The position numbers and the translations under genes were made by a program. The notes beneath the pieces are model-generated. The model had not been told where the DNA came from, did not search any database, and was given only the letters and a program-made list of their open reading frames with translations. Below are positions 56,679 through 64,000 of a stretch of DNA of 64,000 nucleotides, piece after piece. The DNA is from DASQPR01 sp035713725 (lineage in GTDB: Bacteria; Actinomycetota; Actinomycetes; Mycobacteriales; Micromonosporaceae). The stretch is taken from the NCBI GenBank assembly GCA_035713725.1, contig DASTMZ010000209.1:44178-108177 (forward strand). Reading direction: 5' to 3'. Position 1 is the first letter of the stretch; each line of letters begins with the position of its first letter.

Positions 56679-56865
56679 AACACGCCTCCCATCGGTCGCA
56701 TCGGGCGTTGCACGCGAAAACTACCGTACAAGACGTCGATCTATCTTCCCTGAGTGGTTCTTGGCACTGCGCCGCACGCTGCGGCACGGTGTCGGGGCGC
56801 GATACCCGCCAGTCGCCCGACGCGCCCGGAGGCGGTGCGGCAAGCTGTCGCGTGAGGGAGGCGCC

Positions 56866-57816
56866 ATGACGGTCGCGGACATCGGCGAGTTCGGGCTCAT
56901 CGATCGGATCACCGCGCGGCTCGGCATCCAAGCCGCCGGACCCGGGGTGCTTCTTGGTCCCGGCGACGACGCCGCGGTCGTGGCCGCGCCGGACGGTCGC
57001 GTGGTCGCGACGACGGACGTGCTCGTTGACGGGCGCCACTTCCGATCCGACTGGACCAGTGCGACGGATGTCGGCCACCGCGCCGCCGCCGCGAACCTCG
57101 CGGACATCGCCGCCATGGGTGCCACTCCAACGGCGTTGCTCGTCGCGCTCTGCGCGCCACCGGATCTCGACGTGTCGTGGGCCGAGGGGCTGGCCGACGG
57201 TCTCGCCAGCGAGGCCGCGGCGGCTGGTGCCGCGGTGGTGGGCGGTGACATCTCGGCGAGCCCGGTGCTGACCATCGCGGTCACTGCGCTCGGTGACCTC
57301 GACGGTGCGGCGGCCATCTTGCGTTCCGGTGCGCGACCCGGCGACGTGGTCGCGGTGGCCGGTCGGCTCGGTTACGCGGCGGCCGGCCTCGCGCTATTGA
57401 ATCGCGGCCACCGGAATCCGGCCGCCCTGGTCGACGCGTACCGGCGGCCCGTCGTGCCGTACCCGGCCGGTCCGGCGGCCGGACGCCTCGGCGCGACCGC
57501 CATGCTGGACGTGTCCGACGGGCTGCTGGCCGATCTCGGTCACATCGCTGATGCCAGTGGGGTCGCGATCGACGTGCGCCGCGAGGCTCTCGAGGTGGCG
57601 GCACTGCTAGCGGACGCGGCCAGTGCGCTCGACGCCGACCCGTACCAGTGGGTGCTGACCGGCGGTGAGGACCACGCGCTGGCCGCGACGTTCCCACCCG
57701 ACACTGCCCTCGCCGTCGAGTGGCGCGTCGTCGGCCGCGTAGCGGCGGGCGCTGGCGTGACGGTCGACGGCCAGCAGTACGTCGACGCACCCAGTGGCTG
57801 GGACCACTTCCGGTAG
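56866..57816 (+). CDS. thiL: Thiamine-monophosphate kinase
   Basis: A 316-residue enzyme that phosphorylates thiamine phosphate to thiamine diphosphate, the cofactor of IlvB. Marks are EFGLIDRITARLG, LGPGDDAAVV with metal-binding Asp pair, TTDVLVDGRHF, AAANLADIAAMGATPTALLV, VVGGDISASP and DVSDGLLADLGHIADAS. The ATG follows GAGGGAGG. The frame is open upstream, but that part lies in the divergent region and is not coding-like. Confidence 0.95.
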   Translation: MTVADIGEFGLIDRITARLGIQAAGPGVLLGPGDDAAVVAAPDGRVVATTDVLVDGRHFRSDWTSATDVGHRAAAANLADIAAMGATPTALLVALCAPPDLDVSWAEGLADGLASEAAAAGAAVVGGDISASPVLTIAVTALGDLDGAAAILRSGARPGDVVAVAGRLGYAAAGLALLNRGHRNPAALVDAYRRPVVPYPAGPAAGRLGATAMLDVSDGLLADLGHIADASGVAIDVRREALEVAALLADAASALDADPYQWVLTGGEDHALAATFPPDTALAVEWRVVGRVAAGAGVTVDGQQYVDAPSGWDHFR

Positions 57817-57860
57817 CCGCCGTCTCGGTCGCACATGCGGGACCGGTACCGTGATCGCCC

Positions 57861-58370
57861 GTGACCGACATCGAGATCCGATCGACGCGATATCTTGCAC
57901 CCGCCGCGCAGCGCATGGTCGCCGCGGCGCTCGGCGATCTCAGCGCGCGATACGGCGGCGTCGGCGACGACACGCCGATCGACCCGATGGAGTTCAACCC
58001 GCCGGAGGGCGGCTTCTTCGTCGCATACCGGCAAGGCGATCCGGTCGGCTGCGCGGGATGGCGCAGCCACGAGCATCTGGACGGCGGCAGTGCGGCCGGC
58101 GAGGCCGCGGTCGCGGAACTGAAGCGGTTGTACGTTGCGCCGGACGCGCGCGGCGCCGGCGTCGCCAGCGCACTGGTCGCAGCGGTCGAGCAGGCCGTTG
58201 TCGACCGCGGCCGCACCCGTCTCATCCTGGAGTGCGGGATGAGACAGCCGGAGGCCATCGCGCTCTACGAGAAGCTCGGCTACGCACGGATCCCGGACTT
58301 CGGCTACTACCAGGGTTGGGAAGGTGTGCGGTCGTTCGGTCGGGATCTCGTGCCGGATCCGACCACCTAG
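57861..58370 (+). CDS. GNAT-family N-acetyltransferase
   Basis: A 169-residue acetyltransferase. The acetyl-CoA-binding motif A is VAELKRLYVAPDARGAGVASALVAAVE near residue 85-115, followed by the motif B ILECGMRQPEAIALYEKLGY. The substrate is unknown. TACCGT ends eight bases before the GTG, so the message may be leaderless. It follows thiL by 44 bp, in the usual actinomycete order thiL-GNAT-rpmB. Confidence 0.9.
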   Translation: MTDIEIRSTRYLAPAAQRMVAAALGDLSARYGGVGDDTPIDPMEFNPPEGGFFVAYRQGDPVGCAGWRSHEHLDGGSAAGEAAVAELKRLYVAPDARGAGVASALVAAVEQAVVDRGRTRLILECGMRQPEAIALYEKLGYARIPDFGYYQGWEGVRSFGRDLVPDPTT

Positions 58371-58396
58371 CGGCGCCACGGACGAACCCCCTGGGC

Positions 58397-58434
58397 AGAA
58401 AGAAGCCGCGGCAACCCGGAACGGGTGCCGCGGC
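58397..58434 (-). terminator. Terminator of rpmB
   Basis: On the minus strand GCCGCGGC (58434-58427) and ACCCG arms pair with CGGGT and GCCGCGGC (58412-58405), with one bulged base and a three-base loop; TTCTTTCT follows at 58404-58397. It starts 36 bp after the rpmB stop. Confidence 0.85.
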
Positions 58435-58469
58435 TAGTGTCTTGCTGGATGTTCCGGCGACCGGGACGG

Positions 58470-58661
58470 TCAGCCCCGAACCACCTTGCCGGCCTTGATG
58501 CACGACGTGCACACGTGCATTTTCCGCGTCGTACCGCCGCCGGCCGGGGTACGAACCACCTGGATGTTCGGGTTCCAGCGGCGGTTGGTCCGGCGGTGCG
58601 AGTGGGACACGTTGTGGCCGAAGCCCGGCTTCTTCTGGCAGATATCGCACACGGCAGCCAC
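58470..58661 (-). CDS. rpmB: 50S ribosomal protein L28, zinc-binding (C+) form
   Basis: 63 residues: AAVCDICQKKPGFGHNVSHS at the start and KMHVCTSCIKAGKVVRG at the end. Two CXXC pairs (CDIC and CTSC) make it the zinc-dependent C+ paralogue. Many actinomycetes also carry a zinc-free copy under Zur control; none is seen in this window. The GTG follows GGAG. A terminator follows the gene. Confidence 0.97.
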   Translation of the reverse strand: MAAVCDICQKKPGFGHNVSHSHRRTNRRWNPNIQVVRTPAGGGTTRKMHVCTSCIKAGKVVRG

Positions 58662-58913
58662 GGGAATCTCCTGGGTGATCGTCAGTCGCCGGTGGAAGTT
58701 CGGTGCGACTGGTCGTGTTCACGGTTCGGCCCGCCGGTGCACACGAAACGCGCCACCACCGCGGGCAACCGGAAAAGCGTACCCGATCCGGTGCCGAACC
58801 ACCGAATCACCTCGCGCGGCACGCCAAGATCGCGGTGATCCGAGCCGGTTGCGGCGCTGGTCGACGGCCGGCCGCTCGCGCCGTCACACCGAGCACGATT
58901 ACGCTTCCAATCC

Positions 58914-60602
58914 GTGCTGGAAAGCCTCGACGGAGACGCCGTACGCCGGTGGTGCGCGGTCGGGCTGGCCGGGCTGCGACGGCACCAGTACGAGATCGAC
59001 GAGCTCAACGTCTACCCGGTGCCGGATGGCGACACGGGTACGAATCTCGTCCTGACGTTCGCCGCGGCGCATGATCATCTCACGTCCCAGCCGCCCACCA
59101 ACATCGGAGCGACGATGGCCGGCTTCGCGCGCGGCGCGCTGCTTGGTGCGCGCGGCAACTCCGGCGTGATCATGTCCCAGCTGCTGGCCGGTTTCGCCGG
59201 TGCGTGTGACGTTGCGGCGGTGACCGGCCGCGGCTTCGCGGACGGGCTGTGCGCCGGGGCCGACGCCGCCTACCAGGCGGTGGCGACGCCGGTCGAAGGC
59301 ACCATCCTGTCGGTAGCTCGTGCCGCCGCCCTGGCCGCGACGGCCGCCGACTCCGACGACTTGGCAGCGGTGGTAGTGGCCGCCGCCGGTGGCGCGGCAG
59401 AGGCACTCGCCAAGACGCCCGATCAGCTGGCCGAACTAGCACGGGCGGGAGTCGTCGACGCGGGCGGTCGCGGTCTGCTGGTCGTCCTCGATGCGCTGGT
59501 CGAGGTCGTGACCGGGCGGGTCGTGGTACGCCCGGCCGCGGTCGGCCCCAACACCCGCGTCGGGGTACGCCCGGTGGCTCGCGAGACCGGTTCACTGGAC
59601 TACGCCTACGAGGTGCAGTACCTCCTCGATGCGCACGCCGACGCGGTCGAGACGTTGAAGGTCGATCTCAGCGAGCTTGGTGACTCGCTGGTCATCGTTG
59701 GCACTGGACCACATCGCGACGACAGCGCCGACGTCACGCCACCGACGTGGAACATCCACGTACACGTCAATGACATCGGCGCGGCGCTGGAGGCGGGCCT
59801 GGCCGCCGGCCGACCACATCGGATATCCGTAACGGCGTTCGCCGACCAGATCGCCGCGGACGCAGCGCGGTCGGTTGCCCCGCCCATGCCGATGAACCCG
59901 TTCGAGCCGTCCGCAATCGTCGCCGACGAGGTTGTCGAGTCGGACGAGCCGTTGCGCGCCACCGTGGTAGTCGCGACGGGTCGCGGGCTGGCCGCGCTGT
60001 TCGAGGCGGAAGGCGCCGCGGTCGTCCGCGGCCCGAGCCCGTCTACGGCCGAGATTCTCCGGGCGATCCGCGGCACCGACGCACAGCACGTGGTGGTGCT
60101 GCCGGACGCCGCCGCGACGCAGGGTGCCGCGTCCGCGGCCGCGCGGGAGGCGCGCAACGACGGCATCCAGGTGTCCGTCGTACCGACCCGGTCACCCGTG
60201 CAGGCACTCGCCGCGCTCGCGATCCGGGATCGTGGCCGGCGGTTCGAGGATGACGTGATCGCGATGGCGGAGGCGGCCGGCGCCTGCCGGTACGCCGAGG
60301 TGACGTACGCGAGCCGCGAGGCGATCACGGTCGCCGGCCGGTGCCAGGCCGGTGACGTACTCGCGATCGTGGAGGGCGAGGTGAACCTGATCGCGCAGGA
60401 TCTCGGCCAGGCATGCCGGGAGCTGCTCGACCGGCTGTTGGCCGCCGGTGGGGAACTGGTCACCTTGATGACCGGCGCGCAGGCACCGGAAGACCTTGCC
60501 ACCATGCTGACGGCGCATCTCGCCCGCAACTGGCCGTTCGTCGAGGCGCACGTCTACCAGGGCGGCCAGCCGCACCATCCGCTGCTGGTGGGCATCGAGT
60601 GA
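58914..60602 (+). CDS. DAK2-domain kinase of the YloV/FakA family
   Basis: A 562-residue protein. The N-terminal DhaL-type kinase domain has ELNVYPVPDGDTGTNLVLTF near residue 25 with the Mg-ATP Asp residues, and GALLGARGNSGVIMSQLLAGF near 70. A middle domain and a C-terminal DegV-like half (VVVATGRGLAALFEAEGA, VLPDAAATQGAA) follow. In Firmicutes the homologue FakA phosphorylates fatty acids carried by FakB. TACGCT ends eight bases before the GTG, giving a probable leaderless start. recG overlaps its stop. Confidence 0.9.
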   Translation: MLESLDGDAVRRWCAVGLAGLRRHQYEIDELNVYPVPDGDTGTNLVLTFAAAHDHLTSQPPTNIGATMAGFARGALLGARGNSGVIMSQLLAGFAGACDVAAVTGRGFADGLCAGADAAYQAVATPVEGTILSVARAAALAATAADSDDLAAVVVAAAGGAAEALAKTPDQLAELARAGVVDAGGRGLLVVLDALVEVVTGRVVVRPAAVGPNTRVGVRPVARETGSLDYAYEVQYLLDAHADAVETLKVDLSELGDSLVIVGTGPHRDDSADVTPPTWNIHVHVNDIGAALEAGLAAGRPHRISVTAFADQIAADAARSVAPPMPMNPFEPSAIVADEVVESDEPLRATVVVATGRGLAALFEAEGAAVVRGPSPSTAEILRAIRGTDAQHVVVLPDAAATQGAASAAAREARNDGIQVSVVPTRSPVQALAALAIRDRGRRFEDDVIAMAEAAGACRYAEVTYASREAITVAGRCQAGDVLAIVEGEVNLIAQDLGQACRELLDRLLAAGGELVTLMTGAQAPEDLATMLTAHLARNWPFVEAHVYQGGQPHHPLLVGIE

Positions 60603-62830
60603 CCCCCGCACGGCGCACGACCGGCGCGACGGTCGACACGCCGCTCGGCCGCGTCGTCGGCGACAAGACGGCGAAGGCGCTCGCCACGCACCTCGACCTG
60701 GATACCGTCGCCGATCTGCTCTACCACTTCCCGCGCCGCTATGACGAGCGCGGCCAGCACACCGACATCCGATCGCTGCGGGTCGGCGACCAGGTAACGG
60801 TGTTGGCGCAGGTACGAACGACAAACCTACGGCCGTTGCGGCAGCGCAACAGTTCGCTGCTCGAGGTGATCGTGTCCGACGACTCGGGCGGCACGCTGGG
60901 GCTCGCGTTCTTCGGCCCGCGGCAGACGTGGCGGGAACGCCATCTGCGACCCGGCCGATGGGGACTGTTCGCCGGCAAGGTCACCGAGTTCCGCGGCCGC
61001 CGGCAACTCAACGGGCCGGACTACATGCTGCTCGACGAGGACATCGAGGTGGACGACCCGGACGGTGGTGCGGCCGGCGAGATCGAAGAGTTCGCCGGCG
61101 CGCTCATTCCGGTGTACGCGGCCGCGGCCGCAGTACCGACATGGGTGATCGCGCGATGCGTCCGTGTCGTGCTCGACACGTTCACCCCGCCGCCGGACCC
61201 GATGCCCGCTTCGATTCGCACGGATCGCGGCTTGGTTGACCTGGGTACGGCGATCCGCGAGATCCACCGTCCGTCGAGCCGCGAGTCGCTGAACGCGGCG
61301 CGAGCCCGGCTCAAGTGGGACGAAGCATTCGCGGTGCAACTCACGCTCGTACAGCGCAAGCGGCGGGCGGCGGAGTCGCCGGCCACGCCGCGGCCGCGGC
61401 GGCCGGACGGGCTGCTCGCGCGCTTCGACGGGGCCTTGCCGTACGAGTTGACCTCCGGCCAACGGACCGTCGGTGAGCGGATCGCCGACGACCTTGCCTC
61501 GGTCCACCCGATGCACCGTCTGCTGCAGGGCGAGGTCGGCTCCGGCAAGACGTTGTGCGCATTGCGTGCGATGTTGCAGGTCGTCGACGCCGGTGGGCAG
61601 GCCGCACTGCTAGCCCCGACCGAGGTTCTCGCGTCGCAACATCTGCGCAGCGTCACCGATCTGCTCGGGCCTCTCGGGCGGGCCGGCGAACTGGACGGCG
61701 ATCCGGACGGCACGCAGGTAGCGCTCGTCACCGGCGCGCTCGGCGCAGCCGCGCGTCGCTCGGCTCTCGCCGTTATCGGATCCGGCGAGGCCGGCATCGT
61801 GCTGGGTACCCACGCGCTGCTCTACGAGGGCGTCGACTTCGCCGATCTCGGTCTGGTCGTCGTCGACGAGCAGCACCGGTTCGGTGTCGAACAGCGGGAC
61901 GCGCTGCGCGCGAAGGCGGCCGCCCCACCGCACGTCCTCGTGATGACCGCGACGCCCATCCCTCGTACGGTCGCCATGACCGTGTACGGCGACCTCGACA
62001 CGTCGACGCTCGCCGAGCTGCCGAAGGGTCGGTCGACGATCGCCACGCACGTGGTGCCGGCCGCCGAGAAGCCGGCGTACCTCGATCGGGCGTGGCGTCG
62101 GTTGCGCGAGGAGGTCGAGGCCGGCCACCAGGCGTACGTGGTGTGCCCGCGGATTGGCGACTCGGGCGGCGAGGACGATGCCGAACCGCTCGACTCGGAT
62201 GCGGACAGTGCCCGCCGCCCGCCGATCGCGGTCACCGAGGTGTTCCCGGGTCTGAGCGACGGTCCGTTGCACGGGCTGCGGATGGCGATGTTGCACGGCC
62301 GCTTGCCGTCGGACGAGAAGGACGCGGTCATGCGCGCATTCGCTCGCGGTGAGCTCGACGTACTGGTCGCCACGACGGTGATCGAGGTCGGCGTCGACGT
62401 ACCGAACGCGACCGTGATGATCGTGCTCGACGCCGAGCGGTTCGGTGTGTCGCAGCTTCATCAGCTACGCGGCCGGGTCGGTCGGGGTACCGCGCCCGGA
62501 CTGTGCCTGCTGGTCACCGACGCGGAGGAGAACAGCCCGTCCCGTGAGCGGTTGGACGCGGTCGCCGACACCCTCGACGGGTTCAGGCTCGCCGAGATCG
62601 ACCTGGAACAACGTCGCGAGGGAGACGTACTCGGCGCGACCCAGTCCGGCCGGCGGTCACACCTGCGGTTGCTGTCGCTGCTGCGCGACGAGGACACGAT
62701 TGGTGAGGCTCGCTCCGCCGCGATCGAAGTGCTCGACGCGGACCCGTCGCTGGACGGCTACCCCCTGCTGCGCGATTGGGTGGCCGGCCTGGTTGACGAG
62801 GAGCGAGCGGAGTTCCTCGAGAAGGGCTGA
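60599..62830 (+). CDS. recG: ATP-dependent DNA helicase RecG
   Basis: A 743-residue helicase that remodels stalled forks and Holliday junctions. It has an N-terminal wedge/OB domain (VADLLYHFPRRYDERGQ), Walker A LLQGEVGSGKTLCALRAM near 310, DEQH box VVVDEQHRFGVEQR near 422, motif III VMTATPIPRTVAMTVYG and motif VI QLHQLRGRVGRGTAPG. The GTG overlaps the stop of the DAK-family gene (GTGA), deciding the start. A short acidic insert in the second helicase lobe (residues ~520-545) is not conserved-looking. Confidence 0.97.
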   Translation: MTPARRTTGATVDTPLGRVVGDKTAKALATHLDLDTVADLLYHFPRRYDERGQHTDIRSLRVGDQVTVLAQVRTTNLRPLRQRNSSLLEVIVSDDSGGTLGLAFFGPRQTWRERHLRPGRWGLFAGKVTEFRGRRQLNGPDYMLLDEDIEVDDPDGGAAGEIEEFAGALIPVYAAAAAVPTWVIARCVRVVLDTFTPPPDPMPASIRTDRGLVDLGTAIREIHRPSSRESLNAARARLKWDEAFAVQLTLVQRKRRAAESPATPRPRRPDGLLARFDGALPYELTSGQRTVGERIADDLASVHPMHRLLQGEVGSGKTLCALRAMLQVVDAGGQAALLAPTEVLASQHLRSVTDLLGPLGRAGELDGDPDGTQVALVTGALGAAARRSALAVIGSGEAGIVLGTHALLYEGVDFADLGLVVVDEQHRFGVEQRDALRAKAAAPPHVLVMTATPIPRTVAMTVYGDLDTSTLAELPKGRSTIATHVVPAAEKPAYLDRAWRRLREEVEAGHQAYVVCPRIGDSGGEDDAEPLDSDADSARRPPIAVTEVFPGLSDGPLHGLRMAMLHGRLPSDEKDAVMRAFARGELDVLVATTVIEVGVDVPNATVMIVLDAERFGVSQLHQLRGRVGRGTAPGLCLLVTDAEENSPSRERLDAVADTLDGFRLAEIDLEQRREGDVLGATQSGRRSHLRLLSLLRDEDTIGEARSAAIEVLDADPSLDGYPLLRDWVAGLVDEERAEFLEKG

Positions 62831-62846
62831 CCTCGCCGTCGGACCG

Positions 62847-63113
62847 TTACGGCGCCTCGCAGGCGACCCCATCGTGGTCGGTGTCGAGAGCCTTGTTCGC
62901 CTTGTAGAGCGCCGAGTCGATGTGGAAGTTCGTGACGCGCTTGATTTTCTTGCTCGCGACGTGGTCGACCGCGAACGCCTTGCCGACGCCGTGCGGATAC
63001 GCGGCGTGCATCGCGGTGCAGTTCTTGTAGTGCGTGGCCGACTGCGGCGACGCAACGGCCAGCATCGACCCCGCGAGCACGGCGGTGCCGATGAAGATGA
63101 AGTGGCCGGCCAT
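62847..63113 (-). CDS. Secreted excalibur calcium-binding protein
   Basis: 88 residues: an N-terminal signal or anchor (FIFIGTAVLAGSMLAVASP), a short linker and a C-terminal excalibur domain (HYKNCTAMHAAYPHGVG, then KALDTDHDGVACEAP) with the DxDxDGxxCE calcium loop and two cysteines. Such small proteins act in the cell envelope; no specific role is known. GGAGG precedes the ATG. It converges on recG with 16 bp between stops. Confidence 0.9.
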   Translation of the reverse strand: MAGHFIFIGTAVLAGSMLAVASPQSATHYKNCTAMHAAYPHGVGKAFAVDHVASKKIKRVTNFHIDSALYKANKALDTDHDGVACEAP

Positions 63114-63246
63114 ATTCGGTGATTACCTCCAAAAACGGATAACAACCGTATAACAGCGAACGATCGGCCTTGTGGGCGGAATCCGCTCAGATGGCACACG
63201 AAGATCGGTACGACTGGAGGCTGAGTGGCCGGACTACGGTGACGAG

Positions 63247-64000
63247 GTGACCAGGATCATCGCCGGCACGTACGGCGGCCGGCGGCTCGCGACACCGATC
63301 GGCGAGGAGACCCGGCCGACCGCGGACCGGGTGCGCGAGGCGATGTTCAGCGGCCTTGACGCGGCCCACATCCTGTATGGCCGGCGGTTCCTGGATCTTT
63401 ACGCAGGCAGCGGCGCGGTCGGACTCGAAGCCGCCTCCCGCGGCGCCGGCCATGTGCTCCTCGTCGAGTCGGACCCGCGAGCGATACAGGTAATCCGGCA
63501 GAACATCGCCGCCCTCGGCGCGAGTGACGTGGTGTCCCTCGCCACGCATCGCGTTGCCAGCGTCCTGGCGGCCGGCCCCCCAGCCGACATCGCGCTGCCC
63601 CTCGGTATCACGTCCAGGGACGGTGCGCCGACCAACGGTCCAGGCGCTTCGACCAGGAAGAGCGCTTCGACTAGTAACAGCGCGGTGCGACCCTTAGGTG
63701 CCACGTCCAGGGACGGTGCGCCGACCGAAGGTCCAGGCGCTTCGACTAGTAACAGCGCGGCGCCGCTCTTCCGTGCCACGTCCAGGGACGGTGCGCCGAC
63801 CGAAGGTCCAGGCGCTTCGACTAGTAATAGTTTTGACATTGTGTTTGCGGATCCGCCGGACCGGGTCTCCGAAGTGGAGATCACCGCGATGGTGGCGGCA
63901 CTTGTCGACCGGGGTTGGCTCAACCCGGGCGCGCTGATCATCCTGGAGCGCTCGAAGCGCTCGCCCGCGCCGACCTGGGTGCAGTCAGTCACCGCGGAGC
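63247..64000 (+). CDS. rsmD: 16S rRNA (guanine-966-N2)-methyltransferase, partial, with in-frame repeat insert
   Basis: 251 codons visible; the gene runs past the window end. It methylates G966 of 16S rRNA. The N-terminus RIIAGTYGGRRLATP, TRPTADRVREAMFS and the SAM motif FLDLYAGSGAVGLEAASRG are normal, and the catalytic motif DIVFADPP is present. About 75 residues of repeat-derived sequence (three RDGAPT(E/N)GPGAST units) sit in frame between the fourth strand region and that motif. A TACGGT box ends six bases before the GTG, so the start is probably leaderless. The reading frame has no stop through the insert; function may or may not persist. Confidence 0.88.
   Translation, partial: MTRIIAGTYGGRRLATPIGEETRPTADRVREAMFSGLDAAHILYGRRFLDLYAGSGAVGLEAASRGAGHVLLVESDPRAIQVIRQNIAALGASDVVSLATHRVASVLAAGPPADIALPLGITSRDGAPTNGPGASTRKSASTSNSAVRPLGATSRDGAPTEGPGASTSNSAAPLFRATSRDGAPTEGPGASTSNSFDIVFADPPDRVSEVEITAMVAALVDRGWLNPGALIILERSKRSPAPTWVQSVTAE
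63609..63821. repeat. Three in-frame copies of the dispersed palindromic repeat inside rsmD
   Basis: 45-bp copies at 63609-63653, 63702-63746 and 63777-63821, spaced 93 and 75 bp, both multiples of three. The core is GCGCC-GACC-NNN-GGTC-CA-GGCGC with loop AAC or GAA. They are reverse complements of the copies after ddl. GCGCTTCGACTAGTAACAGC also recurs around them. Confidence 0.95.

Noticed and set aside
58662..58913. Small RNA or gene in the rpmB-DAK spacer
   Set aside because: Beyond the DAK -10 box I see no hairpin with T-run or coding signal; the short open frames are shadow-like.
63399..63992. 197-codon minus-strand frame with repeated LVEAPGPSVGAPSLDV
   Set aside because: It is the complement of the palindromic repeats inside rsmD; the plus strand carries the methyltransferase motifs on both sides.

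Overview
The window is high-GC DNA from a free-living actinomycete (Actinomycetota). The evidence is the conserved backbone gene order, frequent GTG starts, TANNNT-type -10 boxes placed 6-8 nt before leaderless starts, a MDMPI-type (mycothiol-linked) protein, a cofactor F420 biosynthesis gene (cofC), an ndgR-leuCD pair and a GatCAB amidotransferase. No phage, plasmid, transposase or CRISPR genes were seen. I could not assign a genus from the sequence alone.

Layout. Positions 1-15.6 kb hold a membrane GGDEF-EAL protein, gatCA, gatB, envelope or secreted enzymes, a 2-hydroxyacid dehydrogenase, glyA behind a ZTP-type riboswitch, and ilvD. Positions 15.7-31.6 kb are a branched-chain amino acid region: a second GGDEF-EAL protein, an attenuator-controlled ilvB-ilvN-ilvC cluster, a two-component system with a divergent secreted target, leuB, ilvE, a phosphatase, and cimA behind a second attenuator. 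Positions 31.5-41.2 kb carry membrane proteins, a fumarylacetoacetase-family gene, tRNA-Gln and tRNA-Glu, and ndgR facing leuCD. Positions 41.3-54 kb carry HU, a ppk / CYTH-CHAD / Nudix polyphosphate cluster, cofC, an acyltransferase, gpsA, a Cys/Met-metabolism enzyme and a TPR/AAA+ pair. Positions 54.2-64 kb carry ddl, a DUF3515 gene, an AsnC-type domain, thiL, rpmB, a DAK-type kinase, recG and the start of rsmD.

How the genes fit together. IlvB/N, IlvC, IlvD, IlvE, LeuB, LeuC, LeuD and CimA together cover most of isoleucine, valine and leucine synthesis; leuA is not in the window. The two attenuators have the same plan: a short leader peptide rich in Ile/Val/Leu codons, a hairpin starting at or just after its stop codon, then an intrinsic terminator. 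GatCAB makes Gln-tRNA(Gln), and its substrate tRNA-Gln lies in the same window.

The most unusual items are three. (1) A palindromic 45-bp repeat family is present three times in frame inside rsmD, just before its catalytic DPP motif, and four more times beside ddl. (2) A perfect 53-bp tandem duplication between ilvB and ilvN makes two 18-codon micro-ORFs chained to both genes by overlapping stop and start codons. (3) Short tandem repeats recur at or inside many gene ends. Coordinates of starts marked uncertain are my choices from ribosome-binding sites, overlaps or -10 boxes.
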